DNA of 64,000 nt, taken from contig NZ_JAOSZE010000032.1 in NCBI RefSeq assembly GCF_025630775.1, positions 62,001 through 126,000 on the forward strand. Direction: 5' to 3'. The position numbers and the translations under genes were made by a program. The stretch comes from Actinoplanes sp. KI2. Its GTDB lineage: Bacteria; Actinomycetota; Actinomycetes; Mycobacteriales; Micromonosporaceae. Of the stretch, positions 1 through 7,743 are shown in pieces. Under the pieces are notes generated by a model that saw nothing but the letters and a program-made list of their open reading frames with translations, was not told where the DNA came from and ran no database searches. Every line of letters starts with the position of its first letter. The first letter of the stretch is position 1.

Positions 1-1
1 G

Positions 2-352
2 CTCTACATCCTGGCCACGCTGATCGGGTTCACCCTGCGCGGCGTGGTGCCGTGGTGGCTGACCGGCGCCCTGCTGCTGCGTGAGCTGGTCCTCGGCATC
101 GCCCTGCTGGTGCTGCGCCGGCACGGCTACGGTCCGCCGCCGGTGCACTACGTCGGCAAGACCGGCACGTTCGTGCTGCTCGCCGCGTTCCCGGTGATCC
201 TGCTGGCCCAGGCGGTCGACTCGGCGTCGTCCTGGCTCACCCCGATCGGCTGGGGCCTGGCCTGGTGGGCGCTCGGCCTGTACTGGGCCGCGGCCGCCCT
301 CTACCTGATGCAGACCCGCCGCCTGTTGAGAGCGGAAGCCCGAGCCGGATGA
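2..352 (+). CDS. CDP-alcohol phosphatidyltransferase family protein, C-terminal part (5' end outside window)
   Basis: The reading frame is already open at base 2, so the gene starts upstream. The visible 116 residues are very hydrophobic, with three to four membrane spans. They contain a charged loop RRHGYGPP followed by GKTGTF, the late part typical of CDP-alcohol phosphatidyltransferases, which make phospholipids from CDP-diacylglycerol in the membrane. The CDP-binding motif itself would lie upstream and cannot be seen. The stop overlaps the next start (ATGA). The call rests mainly on conserved gene order: the phosphatidylglycerophosphate synthase-like gene pgsA2 (Rv1822) precedes the same DUF881/sbp genes in M. 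tuberculosis. Confidence 0.8.
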   Translation, partial: LYILATLIGFTLRGVVPWWLTGALLLRELVLGIALLVLRRHGYGPPPVHYVGKTGTFVLLAAFPVILLAQAVDSASSWLTPIGWGLAWWALGLYWAAAALYLMQTRRLLRAEARAG

Positions 353-1248
353 CGGACGAGCAACCCAAGCGGGTCTTCGCCCCGGACTTCCTCACGGAGC
401 TGTTCCGCAATCCGCTCGACCCCGGCTACGCCGACGCGGCCGCCCGCAAGGCCGTCGAGGGCGGCCCGACCGGCCCGAAACGCTGGGTGAGCAGCGGGAT
501 CTCGCTGGTCACCCTGGTCGCGCTGGGCTTTCTGTTCGTGGTGGCGTACCAGCAGACGATCGCCGACGAGCCGGGCCGCACCAAGGCCCGCGCCGCCCTG
601 CTGCAGCAGGTGCAGAGCCGCCGCGACCTGACCACCCAGCTGCAGGACCAGGCCGACAAGCTCGGCGACGAGGTGTCCCGGCTGCGGGAGCGGGAGCTCG
701 GCGGGGCCGCGGTCGCCCAGCTGCGCGACATGGAGGCGGCGACCGGGCTGGCCCCGGTCAAGGGCGACGGTGCCAAGATCAAGATCGGCGACGGCCCGAC
801 CCCGATCAACCCGGTGACCGGCGAGCGCAACACGGTGGCCCGGGTCAAGGACACCGACCTGCAGCTGGCCACGAACGCGCTCTGGTCGCTCGGCGCCGAG
901 GCGATCACGATCAACGGGCAGCGGCTGACCGCGACCTCGACGATCCGGCAGGCCGGCGAGGCGATCCTGGTCGACTTCCAGCCGGTCACCACGCCGTACG
1001 AGGTGATCGCGATCGGGCCGCAGGACATGGCCGAGAAGTTCCGCGACGGCTACGCGGGCACCTTCTTCAAGGAGCTGTCGACCAAGTACGGCATGTCGTT
1101 CGACGCCACCGGCGTGCGCAACGTGACACTGCCGGCCGCCACGGAGCTGAAGCTCCGGGTGGCCGAGCCGATCCCGACCCCCTCGGCCAGCGCCTCGACC
1201 AGCGGCTCTGGCTCGGTAAGCAGCTCTCCCTCGGAAGGCGGCCGATGA
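349..1248 (+). CDS. DUF881 family membrane protein (first copy)
   Basis: A 299-residue protein of unknown function. ATG at 349 is chosen because it overlaps the preceding stop (ATGA) and starts with the charged tail MTDEQPKRVF. One membrane span lies at about residues 49-67. It is followed by a coiled coil (about 75-117) and then the DUF881 domain on the outer face, ending in a Ser/Pro-rich tail. The coiled coil plus periplasmic-like domain is the usual DUF881 layout. It is the first of two DUF881 genes flanking sbp, the same arrangement as Rv1823-Rv1825. The conserved context suggests an envelope or division role, which is inference. Confidence 0.9.
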   Translation: MTDEQPKRVFAPDFLTELFRNPLDPGYADAAARKAVEGGPTGPKRWVSSGISLVTLVALGFLFVVAYQQTIADEPGRTKARAALLQQVQSRRDLTTQLQDQADKLGDEVSRLRERELGGAAVAQLRDMEAATGLAPVKGDGAKIKIGDGPTPINPVTGERNTVARVKDTDLQLATNALWSLGAEAITINGQRLTATSTIRQAGEAILVDFQPVTTPYEVIAIGPQDMAEKFRDGYAGTFFKELSTKYGMSFDATGVRNVTLPAATELKLRVAEPIPTPSASASTSGSGSVSSSPSEGGR

Positions 1249-1577
1249 TCGCCGTACTCGCCCTCGCCGCCGGCATCGTGCTGGGCATCGTGTTCCACCC
1301 GACCGTGCCGGCCGGTCTCCAGCCGTACCTGCCGATCGCCGTCATCGCGGCCCTCGACGCGGTGTTCGGCGGCGTCCGAGCGAAGCTCGACGGAATCTTC
1401 GACGACAAGCAGTTCGTCGTCTCGTTCATCTCGAACGTCCTGGTCGCCGCCTTGATCGTCTACCTCGGCGACCAGCTCGGCGTCGGCAGCCAGCTCTCCA
1501 CCGGCGTCGTGGTGGTCCTCGGCGTGCGGATCTTCGGCAACGTCGCGGCGATCCGCCGCCACCTCTTCCGGGCGTGA
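1245..1577 (+). CDS. sbp: Small basic protein family (Sbp) membrane protein
   Basis: A 110-residue protein that is almost entirely membrane-embedded. Hydrophobic helices lie at about residues 1-20, 25-42, 60-75 and 85-100, joined by short basic loops (VRAKLDG, RRHLFRA at the C-terminus). This matches the small basic protein family (DUF1290), found between two DUF881 genes in Actinobacteria and near division genes in Firmicutes. The start overlaps the preceding stop by four bases (ATGA), and its own stop overlaps the next GTG, so the three genes are probably translationally coupled and may form one membrane complex. The biochemical function is unknown. Confidence 0.9.
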   Translation: MIAVLALAAGIVLGIVFHPTVPAGLQPYLPIAVIAALDAVFGGVRAKLDGIFDDKQFVVSFISNVLVAALIVYLGDQLGVGSQLSTGVVVVLGVRIFGNVAAIRRHLFRA

Positions 1578-2641
1578 CCGTGACCGACCGAGACCTCCCC
1601 ACCGCCGGCCGCCGGCCGCCGTTGCCGGACGAAGAACCGATTTCCGGTACGCCCGGAGCCGGGCAGTATGTGCGGCCCGCGCCCGGCGCCGCCCTGACCC
1701 CCGAGCCGGCGCCCCCGCCGCCCGCCGCCGACGACCTCGACGGGCCCACGCAGCCCCTGGACCGGCCCTCGGCTGACGACGATCTTGACGGACCCACCCG
1801 GCCCCTCGACCGGCCGCCGGCCGCTGACGACGATCTTGACGGGCCTACCCGGCCTCTCGACCGGCCGCCCGGCTCGCCTGAACGGGTGACTTCGGCGAGG
1901 GAGGCTTCCGGCGTACCGGCAAACGCGGAGGAACCACCCACCAAGCCGGCGCCGTGGCGACGGCTCTCCTCGGCCGGCGCGCTGATCTGCGTGCTGCTCG
2001 CGCTCTTCGGCTTCACCCTGGTCGTGCAGCTGCGCAGCAACGACGGCGACCAGGGCCTGGCCACCGCCCGCCAGGAGGACCTGGTGCGGATCCTCAGCGA
2101 CCTGGAGGCCCGCGACAGCCGCCTGCAGAGCGAGATCACCGCCTTGGAGACCAGCCAGCGGCAGCTCACCTCGGGTGTGGCCGGCCGGCAGGCGGCACTG
2201 GCCGAGGCCGAGAAGCGCGCCGACGAGCTGGGCCTGCTCGCGGGCACCCTGCCGGGCCGCGGGCCGGGCCTGGTGATCACGTTGGACAAGGTCAAGTCGC
2301 CCGCGGTGCTCAACGCCGTGCAGGAGCTGCGCGGGGCCGGCGGCGAGGTCATGCAGATCGCCGGCGCCAACGGTCAGACCGTCCGGATCGTCGCGTCCAG
2401 CTATTTCGTGGACGCGGACGGTGGCGGCATCATCTGCGACGACGCCCGGCTCACCGGCCCTTACCTGCTCACCGTGATCGGCGCGCCGCAGACGATGCAG
2501 ACCGCTCTGCAGATCCCCGGTGGGGTGGTCGCGTCGGTGAACAGCGGCGGCGGTAGCGTGACGATGGAACAACGCGCCGAGGTCGAGGTGACCGCGGTGC
2601 ACCAGGCGACGGCATTGCAGTACGCCAAGCCGGCTTCGTGA
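1574..2641 (+). CDS. DUF881 family membrane protein (second copy, long repetitive N-terminus)
   Basis: A 355-residue protein starting at GTG 1574, which overlaps the sbp stop; GTG 1580 is an alternative. The first 125 residues are a Pro/Asp-rich cytoplasmic tail with three repeats of DDLDGPTxPLDRP (residues about 53-65, 69-81, 86-98). One membrane span follows (132-151), then a coiled coil (160-220) and the DUF881 domain. The extra tail is absent from the first DUF881 protein. Its acidic, proline-rich repeats look like a flexible protein-binding region, which is inference. Conserved order with Rv1825. Confidence 0.88.
   Translation: MTVTDRDLPTAGRRPPLPDEEPISGTPGAGQYVRPAPGAALTPEPAPPPPAADDLDGPTQPLDRPSADDDLDGPTRPLDRPPAADDDLDGPTRPLDRPPGSPERVTSAREASGVPANAEEPPTKPAPWRRLSSAGALICVLLALFGFTLVVQLRSNDGDQGLATARQEDLVRILSDLEARDSRLQSEITALETSQRQLTSGVAGRQAALAEAEKRADELGLLAGTLPGRGPGLVITLDKVKSPAVLNAVQELRGAGGEVMQIAGANGQTVRIVASSYFVDADGGGIICDDARLTGPYLLTVIGAPQTMQTALQIPGGVVASVNSGGGSVTMEQRAEVEVTAVHQATALQYAKPAS
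1730..1867. repeat. Three in-frame repeats encoding DDLDGPTxPLDRP
   Basis: Coding repeat inside the second DUF881 gene. Three copies of 39 bases are separated by 9 to 12 bases, giving a period of 48 to 51 bases. The second and third copies encode the same 13 residues; the first has Gln in place of one Arg. Confidence 0.9.
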
Positions 2642-2674
2642 GAAAACCGGTTACGCGACAACGGGAGAGATTGC

Positions 2675-3055
2675 GTGATTCCTGAGGACCTGCGGTACAC
2701 GGCGGAACACGAGTGGGTGTCCGGTGACGGCAGCGGGCCCGTGCGCGTGGGCATCACCCACTACGCGCAGGATGCGCTCGGCGACATCGTCTTCGTGCAA
2801 CTGCCCGAGGAGGGCACGAAGGTGTCGGCGGGCGACTCGCTCGGCGAGATCGAGTCGACCAAGAGCGTCTCGGAGATCTACGCGCCGATCTCCGGCACGG
2901 TGGTCGCCACGAACGCCTCGCTCGCCGACGAGCCCGAGCTGATCAACGCGGAGCCCTATGCGGCCGGCTGGCTCGTCGAGATCGCGGCGGACGATGCGTC
3001 GGCCATCGGGGACCTTCTCGACGCGTCGGGATATCAGGCATTGACCGAGAGCTGA
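2675..3055 (+). CDS. gcvH: Glycine cleavage system H protein
   Basis: A 126-residue lipoyl carrier protein of the glycine cleavage complex, which shuttles the methylamine group between the P and T proteins in the cytoplasm. The lipoyl attachment motif GEIESTKSVSEIYAP is intact with the modified lysine at residue 63, preceded by the hallmark EHEWV near the N-terminus. Length is normal. The start is GTG 2675, with GGGAGAGA seven bases upstream. The other gcv genes are not in the window. Like Rv1826, it sits alone between the DUF881 genes and the FHA gene. Confidence 0.97.
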   Translation: MIPEDLRYTAEHEWVSGDGSGPVRVGITHYAQDALGDIVFVQLPEEGTKVSAGDSLGEIESTKSVSEIYAPISGTVVATNASLADEPELINAEPYAAGWLVEIAADDASAIGDLLDASGYQALTES

Positions 3056-3260
3056 ATGCCATCCGACCGCCCCGCCCGCCGCCCCTGAGCGGACTGAAGG
3101 CTGGGCCCGAACCCGCGCGTCCGGTTGCCCCGCGTTATTGGCCCTGACTAGGGTGGCGGGGCAACGCGGAAACGCCTTTTGCTGATAACCGAAATGTGAA
3201 AACCGATAGTCGTGCGTCCGGGCCGCCTGGCGACGACCAACTGATCCGTGAGGTGGTCCG

Positions 3261-3704
3261 ATGACGCGCCCAGACGACGAGTTCCCCCCACTCGACGTCA
3301 CGTCCACGCTGAACCTCGGTGCGCTCGATGAGGTGCTGGAGGGTCCCGACACCGACGTGGTGCCGAGCCGCATGTCCGGCTCGCTTCCGCCCGGGATGGC
3401 GCTGCTGGTTGTGCGCCGCGGTCCGAACGCGGGGGCTCGCTTCCTGCTCGACCACGACGTCACCACCAGCGGGCGGCACCCCGACAGCGACATCTTCCTC
3501 GACGACGTGACGGTGTCCCGCCGGCACGCCGAGTTCCACCGCGACGGTGGCACCTTCACCGTGCGCGACGTCGGCTCGCTCAACGGCACGTACGTGAACC
3601 GGGAGCGGGTCGAGGCGGCGACCCTGAGCAACGGGGACGAGGTGCAGATCGGCAAGTTCCGCCTGGTGTTCATCGCCGGCCCCCGGCCGGAGGGCGAGGC
3701 CTGA
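3261..3704 (+). CDS. garA: FHA domain protein, GarA/OdhI type
   Basis: A 147-residue protein with one forkhead-associated domain (about residues 48-135). The phosphothreonine-binding signature is visible in SGRHPDSDI, SRRHAEF and GSLNGTYVN. In GarA (Rv1827) and OdhI the phosphorylated N-terminus controls binding to 2-oxoglutarate dehydrogenase and glutamate dehydrogenase. Here the N-terminus has TST at residues 14-16 rather than the mycobacterial ETTSVF, so the exact phosphosite differs or has shifted. About 200 bases separate it from gcvH, suggesting its own promoter. The gene name is by synteny and domain. Confidence 0.92.
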   Translation: MTRPDDEFPPLDVTSTLNLGALDEVLEGPDTDVVPSRMSGSLPPGMALLVVRRGPNAGARFLLDHDVTTSGRHPDSDIFLDDVTVSRRHAEFHRDGGTFTVRDVGSLNGTYVNRERVEAATLSNGDEVQIGKFRLVFIAGPRPEGEA

Positions 3705-3706
3705 GC

Positions 3707-4453
3707 GTGAACCAGTCGGGGGCTGCCGCACGCGACGACCCGGGGCATCGCCCCGCGGCCGGCCGCGAGGCCGCGCTGATGAGCATCGGGGAGGTGCTGG
3801 CCCATCTGCGCACCGAGTTCCCCGACACCACCATCTCCAAGCTGCGGTTCCTGGAGGCGGAAGGGCTGGTCGACCCCCAGCGCACCGCCTCCGGGTACCG
3901 CAAGTACTCGTGGAACGACGTCGCGCGCCTGCGGTTCGTCCTGACCGCGCAGCGCGACCAGTACCTCCCGCTACGGGTGATCCGCGAGCAGCTGGACAGT
4001 TTCGACGCGGCGCCGGTCACGCCGGTGCGGCCGTCGCTGGTCGCGGTCGGCGACGGCACCGAGAAGGCCGCCGATCCGGCCGACACTCGCGTCCCGCGGG
4101 AAGATGTGATCGAACGCACCGGGGTCTCCGCGGAGCTGCTCGACGAGCTCGAGCAGTTCGGATTGATCACCGCGAGGCCCCCGGGCTGGTACGACGGGGA
4201 CGCCGTGATCATCGTCGAGGCGGTGGTCGGGCTCGCCCGGTACGGTCTCGAGGTCCGGCACCTGCGGGCGTTCCGCGCGGCCGCCGACCGGGAGGTCGGC
4301 CTGTTCACGCAGTTGCTGGCGCCGCTGGTGCGGCAGAGCGACCCGGCGGCGCGGGCCCGCGCCAACGAGACGGCGCGTGAACTGCAGGCGCTTTCGCAGA
4401 AGTTGCACGCCGCGCTGGTCCGGGCCGGATTGCGCGGAGAGCTCGGCCGCTGA
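3707..4453 (+). CDS. ftsR: MerR family transcriptional regulator, FtsR-like
   Basis: A 248-residue regulator. The DNA-binding MerR helix-turn-helix begins at MSIGEVLAHL (about residue 25) and runs through SKLRFLEAEGL and the wing SGYRKYSWNDVARL. A long C-terminal part without metal-binding cysteines follows. GTG 3707 follows the garA stop by two bases, so the two are cotranscribed; ATG 3779, right at the HTH, is a possible shorter start. Its position next to garA/odhI matches FtsR of Corynebacterium glutamicum (adjacent to odhI, activates ftsZ) and Rv1828. Confidence 0.88.
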   Translation: MNQSGAAARDDPGHRPAAGREAALMSIGEVLAHLRTEFPDTTISKLRFLEAEGLVDPQRTASGYRKYSWNDVARLRFVLTAQRDQYLPLRVIREQLDSFDAAPVTPVRPSLVAVGDGTEKAADPADTRVPREDVIERTGVSAELLDELEQFGLITARPPGWYDGDAVIIVEAVVGLARYGLEVRHLRAFRAAADREVGLFTQLLAPLVRQSDPAARARANETARELQALSQKLHAALVRAGLRGELGR

Positions 4454-4550
4454 CCGGATCGGCGCTCGTGGGATCCGGACGTGAGGCGTGTACCGTGCAG
4501 GTTAAGGGGGGCCGTGCGAAGCGGCATGGACAACGACACGGAGGCGTGCG

Positions 4551-5015
4551 GTGCGCGAGCTGAGCGTGGTCGGGGTTCGGGTGGAGCTGCCGAGCAACCA
4601 GCCGATCGTCCTGCTGCGGGAGGTCGACGGTGATCGGTATCTGCCGATCTGGATCGGCGCCGTGGAGGCAACGGCGATCGCGTACGAGCAGCAGGGTGTG
4701 AAACCCGCCCGTCCGCTCACCCACGACCTGTTGCGGGACATCCTGGCCGCGGTGCAGGCGCCGCTGCGGGCCGTCGAGATCACCGAGCTCAAGGACAACG
4801 TCTTCTACGCCGACCTGCTGATCGGCGAGGACCTGCGGGTCTCGGCCCGGCCCAGCGACTCGATCGCCCTGGCCCTGCGGGTGGGCGCGCCGATCCGCTG
4901 CGCCGACCAGGTGCTCACCGAGGCCGGCATCGTCATTCCGGACGAGCAGGAGGACGAGGTCGAGAAGTTCCGCGAGTTCCTCGACCACGTCCGCCCCGAA
5001 GATTTCGCGGGCTAG
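4551..5015 (+). CDS. DUF151 bifunctional nuclease family protein
   Basis: A 154-residue protein that begins at the family start (MRELSVVGVRVE). It carries the conserved block LPIWIGAVEATAIA followed by RPLTHDLL and the acidic tail EDEVEKFREFLDHV. DUF151 includes a protein with reported DNase and RNase activity, hence the family name, but the role in Actinobacteria is not established. The GTG start at 4551 is preceded by GGAGGC. It lies between two MerR genes exactly as Rv1829 does, so co-regulation with the MerR proteins is likely (inference). Confidence 0.92.
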   Translation: MRELSVVGVRVELPSNQPIVLLREVDGDRYLPIWIGAVEATAIAYEQQGVKPARPLTHDLLRDILAAVQAPLRAVEITELKDNVFYADLLIGEDLRVSARPSDSIALALRVGAPIRCADQVLTEAGIVIPDEQEDEVEKFREFLDHVRPEDFAG

Positions 5016-5131
5016 CCAGTCTTCCTCCATACGCGGCGTGTCGCCCGGTTACCTCACTGTCTCCGGGCTCGCTGAGATATACGCTCGTGAGGTCCAAGTA
5101 AAGCGGCACCGCGCAGCGGGGAGGTAGTCGC

Positions 5132-5680
5132 GTGCACGAGCAGCCGTTAGAGGGCCCACTCGTCGGCGAGGACGGTTCGGTCGGTTACCGCGGGGTGACC
5201 GCCTGCCAGGCGGTCGGGATCAGCTACCGCCAGCTCGACTACTGGGCACGCACGACGCTGGTCGTCCCGAGCATCCGGGACGCGTCCGGCTCCGGCACCC
5301 AACGGCTGTATTCGTTCCGCGACCTGGTCGTTCTCAAGGTCGTGAAGAGGCTGCTCGACGCGGGGGTCTCCCTGCAGAACATCCGCCGGGCGATCGAGAC
5401 GCTGCGCTCGCGCGGCGTGGAAGATCTGGCCGGCATCACGCTGATCTCGGACGGCACGACGGTCTACGAGTGCCGCTCCCCGGAGGAGGTCGTCGACCTC
5501 CTGCAGGGCGGCCAGGGCGTGTTCGGCATCGCGATCGGCGGCGCCTTCAAGGAGATCCAGGGTTCGCTGTCGCACCTGCCCGCCGAGCCCGCGGCCGGTC
5601 CGCAGCCGGTGGGGGAGGCCGCTTCGCCGGCCGAGGGTGACGAGCTTGCCGCCCGGCGGGCGCGCCGCCGGGCCGGCTGA
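5132..5680 (+). CDS. MerR family transcriptional regulator (second copy)
   Basis: A 182-residue MerR-type regulator. The HTH begins at VTACQAVGISYRQLDYWARTTL (about residues 23-45), followed by a wing TQRLYSFRDLVVLKVVKRLL and a coiled dimerisation helix. It has no cysteine cluster, so no metal-sensor signature. GTG 5132 is preceded by GGGGAGG at good spacing. It is the last gene of the conserved cluster (Rv1830 equivalent). Its stop faces the convergent methyltransferase six bases away. Confidence 0.9.
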   Translation: MHEQPLEGPLVGEDGSVGYRGVTACQAVGISYRQLDYWARTTLVVPSIRDASGSGTQRLYSFRDLVVLKVVKRLLDAGVSLQNIRRAIETLRSRGVEDLAGITLISDGTTVYECRSPEEVVDLLQGGQGVFGIAIGGAFKEIQGSLSHLPAEPAAGPQPVGEAASPAEGDELAARRARRRAG

Positions 5681-5685
5681 CTCGC

Positions 5686-6321
5686 CTACGCCTTCCGGCG
5701 AAGTTTCACGGTGCTGTCGGTACGGGTGTGGTTCTCCCCGTCCGGGCCCTGCTGCTCGCGCGGGTGAACCTCGGCCTTCAGGGTCTCCCAGTCGTCGCCG
5801 AGAGCCAGCGCGGCGACGACCTCGTCGGGCGTCGGGAAGTGCGGCTGCTGCTGGCCGTGGCCCTCGTGGCCCTCGTGGTGGCCCTGGTGCCGGAACGGGC
5901 CGTGATCCATGTGGCCCTCGATCAGCAGAATGCCGCCCGGCGCCACCGCGTCGGCCGCCCGGCGCAGGATCTTCTCCCGGCCGAATTCCTCCCAGAAGTG
6001 CAGGAACTGAGCCGAGACCAGGTCGAACTCGCCGGCCGGGAAGGTCTCCTCCAGGTCGTGCCGCTGCCAGTCGACGGTCACGCCGGCCTCGTCGGCGTGC
6101 TCGGCGGCGCGCTGAAGGGCGACGCCGGAGATGTCGGCCGCGGTCACCCGCCAGCCCTGCCGGGCCAGCCAGACGGCGTCGGCGCCCTCGCCGCAGCCCA
6201 GATCCAGGGCGCGGCCCGGGGCGAGGCCGGCGATCTCGGCCACCAGGGCCACGTTCGGGTTGCCGCTCCAGATGCGGTGGCTTTCCTGGTAGCGGGCGTC
6301 CCACGCTTGTTCGTCACTCAT
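5686..6321 (-). CDS. Class I SAM-dependent methyltransferase
   Basis: A 211-residue Rossmann-type methyltransferase. Motif I is ALDLGCGEGAD (residues 38-48) and the acidic loop is AADIS. It also has the YQESHRIWSGNPN opening seen in UbiE/TehB-like enzymes that detoxify or modify small molecules. A His/Gly-rich stretch (about residues 147-172) is unusual and could bind metal. ATG 6321 fits the family start better than the longer frame from 6339. The substrate cannot be told. Convergent with the MerR gene. Confidence 0.85.
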   Translation of the reverse strand: MSDEQAWDARYQESHRIWSGNPNVALVAEIAGLAPGRALDLGCGEGADAVWLARQGWRVTAADISGVALQRAAEHADEAGVTVDWQRHDLEETFPAGEFDLVSAQFLHFWEEFGREKILRRAADAVAPGGILLIEGHMDHGPFRHQGHHEGHEGHGQQQPHFPTPDEVVAALALGDDWETLKAEVHPREQQGPDGENHTRTDSTVKLRRKA

Positions 6322-6413
6322 TCGCCCAGCATGCGGCACCCTCGCCGGAGCGCCGAGTTTCCTTGCCGAAATGGCAAAGTGTGGCGCTTACCATTGCCGA
6401 TCGGGCGCGGTGC

Positions 6414-7676
6414 TCACGCGGACGGCGTGCGGCCGGCGTACTGCCCGACCGGGCGGAAGCGACTGGGGCGGTCGGCGTACTCCTCCAGGGCGTGCGCCAG
6501 CCAGCCGGCCGTGCGTGCCACGGCGAAGACGGCCTCGCCGGCGTCGGCGGGCATGCCGTGATGCAGGGCGAGGGCGGCCAGGGCGAGATCGATGTTGGGG
6601 TGGGTGCCGGAGCGCTCCCGGACCGCTTGCGCCAGGCGGACCGCCATGTCCCGGGCCGGGCCGTCGTCGAGCAGGTCCAGCAGCGTCGCGGCGCGCGGGT
6701 CGCCGTCCGGGTAGAGGCCGTGCCCGAAGCCGGGGAGGTGACCGTCGGTGCGCAGGCGGGCGGCGATGGTGGCGACCGGGTCGCGGTTCTGGATCGCGTC
6801 GTTCAGCAGGGCGTACGCGAGGCCGCTCGCCGCGCCGTGGAACGGGCCGTCCAGGGCGGCGAGGCCGGCGCCGACCACGGCGTAGGGGTGGGCGCGGGTC
6901 GAGGCGGCGACCCGCGCGGCGAGCGTGGAGGCGGCGATGTCGTGATCGGCCAGCAGGATGAGCGCGGCATCCAGCACGCGGCAGTCCGTGGGGTCCGGCG
7001 GGCGGGCGGTGAGCCGGGGCCACAGCGCCTCCGCCAGTCGGCCGCCCCGCCGCCCGGCGCCCGGATCGGCTCGCGGGTCGCCCGACATCCCGGCCGCCGA
7101 GGTCGACGGCCCGGCGTGCGGCGCCCCGGCGTGCGTCGTCCCGGCTTGGGGGAGTGCGCTGACCATGGTGGCCAGCATCGTGCGGCCGGTGGCGATGACG
7201 GCCGGCGCGCTGGTGTCGAAGCGCAGCGGGTCGGCCGTCGCGGCGGCCGCGACGATCACGCGTAGCCGGTCGGTGGTGCGGGCATCGGCGGGCAGCGGCC
7301 GGACGACCGCCTCGGCGAGGGCGGTGAGCTCCGGGTTCGGCACGAGATCGACGTGGTCGAGGGTGCCCGTCCAGAGCAGCGTGGCCACCGCCTCGAACGT
7401 CGACGTGCGGGCCAGGTGGAGCGCGTCCGTGCCCCGGTAGTACAGCCCGCCGTCCCGGATCAGGGTGATGCCGGTCTGGATGCCCGGCGTCGTGGTGCGC
7501 CGACGACCGGCGACGAACGCGTCCACGTCCGCCCGGGCGAACAGGCTGCCCTTGCCGTCGGCATTGCGGATGCTGGTGAGCAGGCCACGGCTGACGTACG
7601 CGTACACCGTCGTGGGTTTGACGCCCAGTCGGGCGGCGACCTGTTCGGTGGTCAGCAGAGGGGACTCCCGGGGCAT
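6414..7676 (-). CDS. Citrate synthase family protein with N-terminal helix-turn-helix
   Basis: A 420-residue fusion. Residues 8-58 form an excisionase/MerR-like HTH (LTTEQVAARLGVKPTTVYAY, then a wing ending FVAGRR). The remainder is a citrate/2-methylcitrate synthase fold with the expected catalytic positions: GPFHGAASG, GFGHGLYP..DPRA and HPNIDLALA (His, His, Asp). ATG 7676 is preferred over TTG 7682. It is divergent from a second, ordinary citrate synthase, with palindromes in between. The HTH could make the enzyme a DNA-binding sensor of its own locus, but this is inference; it could also be catalytically active. Confidence 0.88.
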   Translation of the reverse strand: MPRESPLLTTEQVAARLGVKPTTVYAYVSRGLLTSIRNADGKGSLFARADVDAFVAGRRRTTTPGIQTGITLIRDGGLYYRGTDALHLARTSTFEAVATLLWTGTLDHVDLVPNPELTALAEAVVRPLPADARTTDRLRVIVAAAATADPLRFDTSAPAVIATGRTMLATMVSALPQAGTTHAGAPHAGPSTSAAGMSGDPRADPGAGRRGGRLAEALWPRLTARPPDPTDCRVLDAALILLADHDIAASTLAARVAASTRAHPYAVVGAGLAALDGPFHGAASGLAYALLNDAIQNRDPVATIAARLRTDGHLPGFGHGLYPDGDPRAATLLDLLDDGPARDMAVRLAQAVRERSGTHPNIDLALAALALHHGMPADAGEAVFAVARTAGWLAHALEEYADRPSRFRPVGQYAGRTPSA

Positions 7677-7692
7677 GTGCAACCGCTCTCAT

Positions 7693-7721
7693 ATTGACTG
7701 AATCAATGTTGACGTCAACAT
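7693..7721. promoter_or_regulatory. Divergent operator region: 16-bp perfect palindrome plus ATTGA/TCAAT inverted repeat
   Basis: Between the two divergent citrate synthase genes, ATGTTGACGTCAACAT (7706-7721) is a perfect palindrome. Immediately before it, ATTGA and TCAAT (7693-7707) form an inverted repeat with a 5-base spacer. A dimeric HTH protein, plausibly the HTH-citrate synthase itself, could bind here. Confidence 0.6.
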
Positions 7722-7743
7722 GAACAACATACATCGTCGGAGG

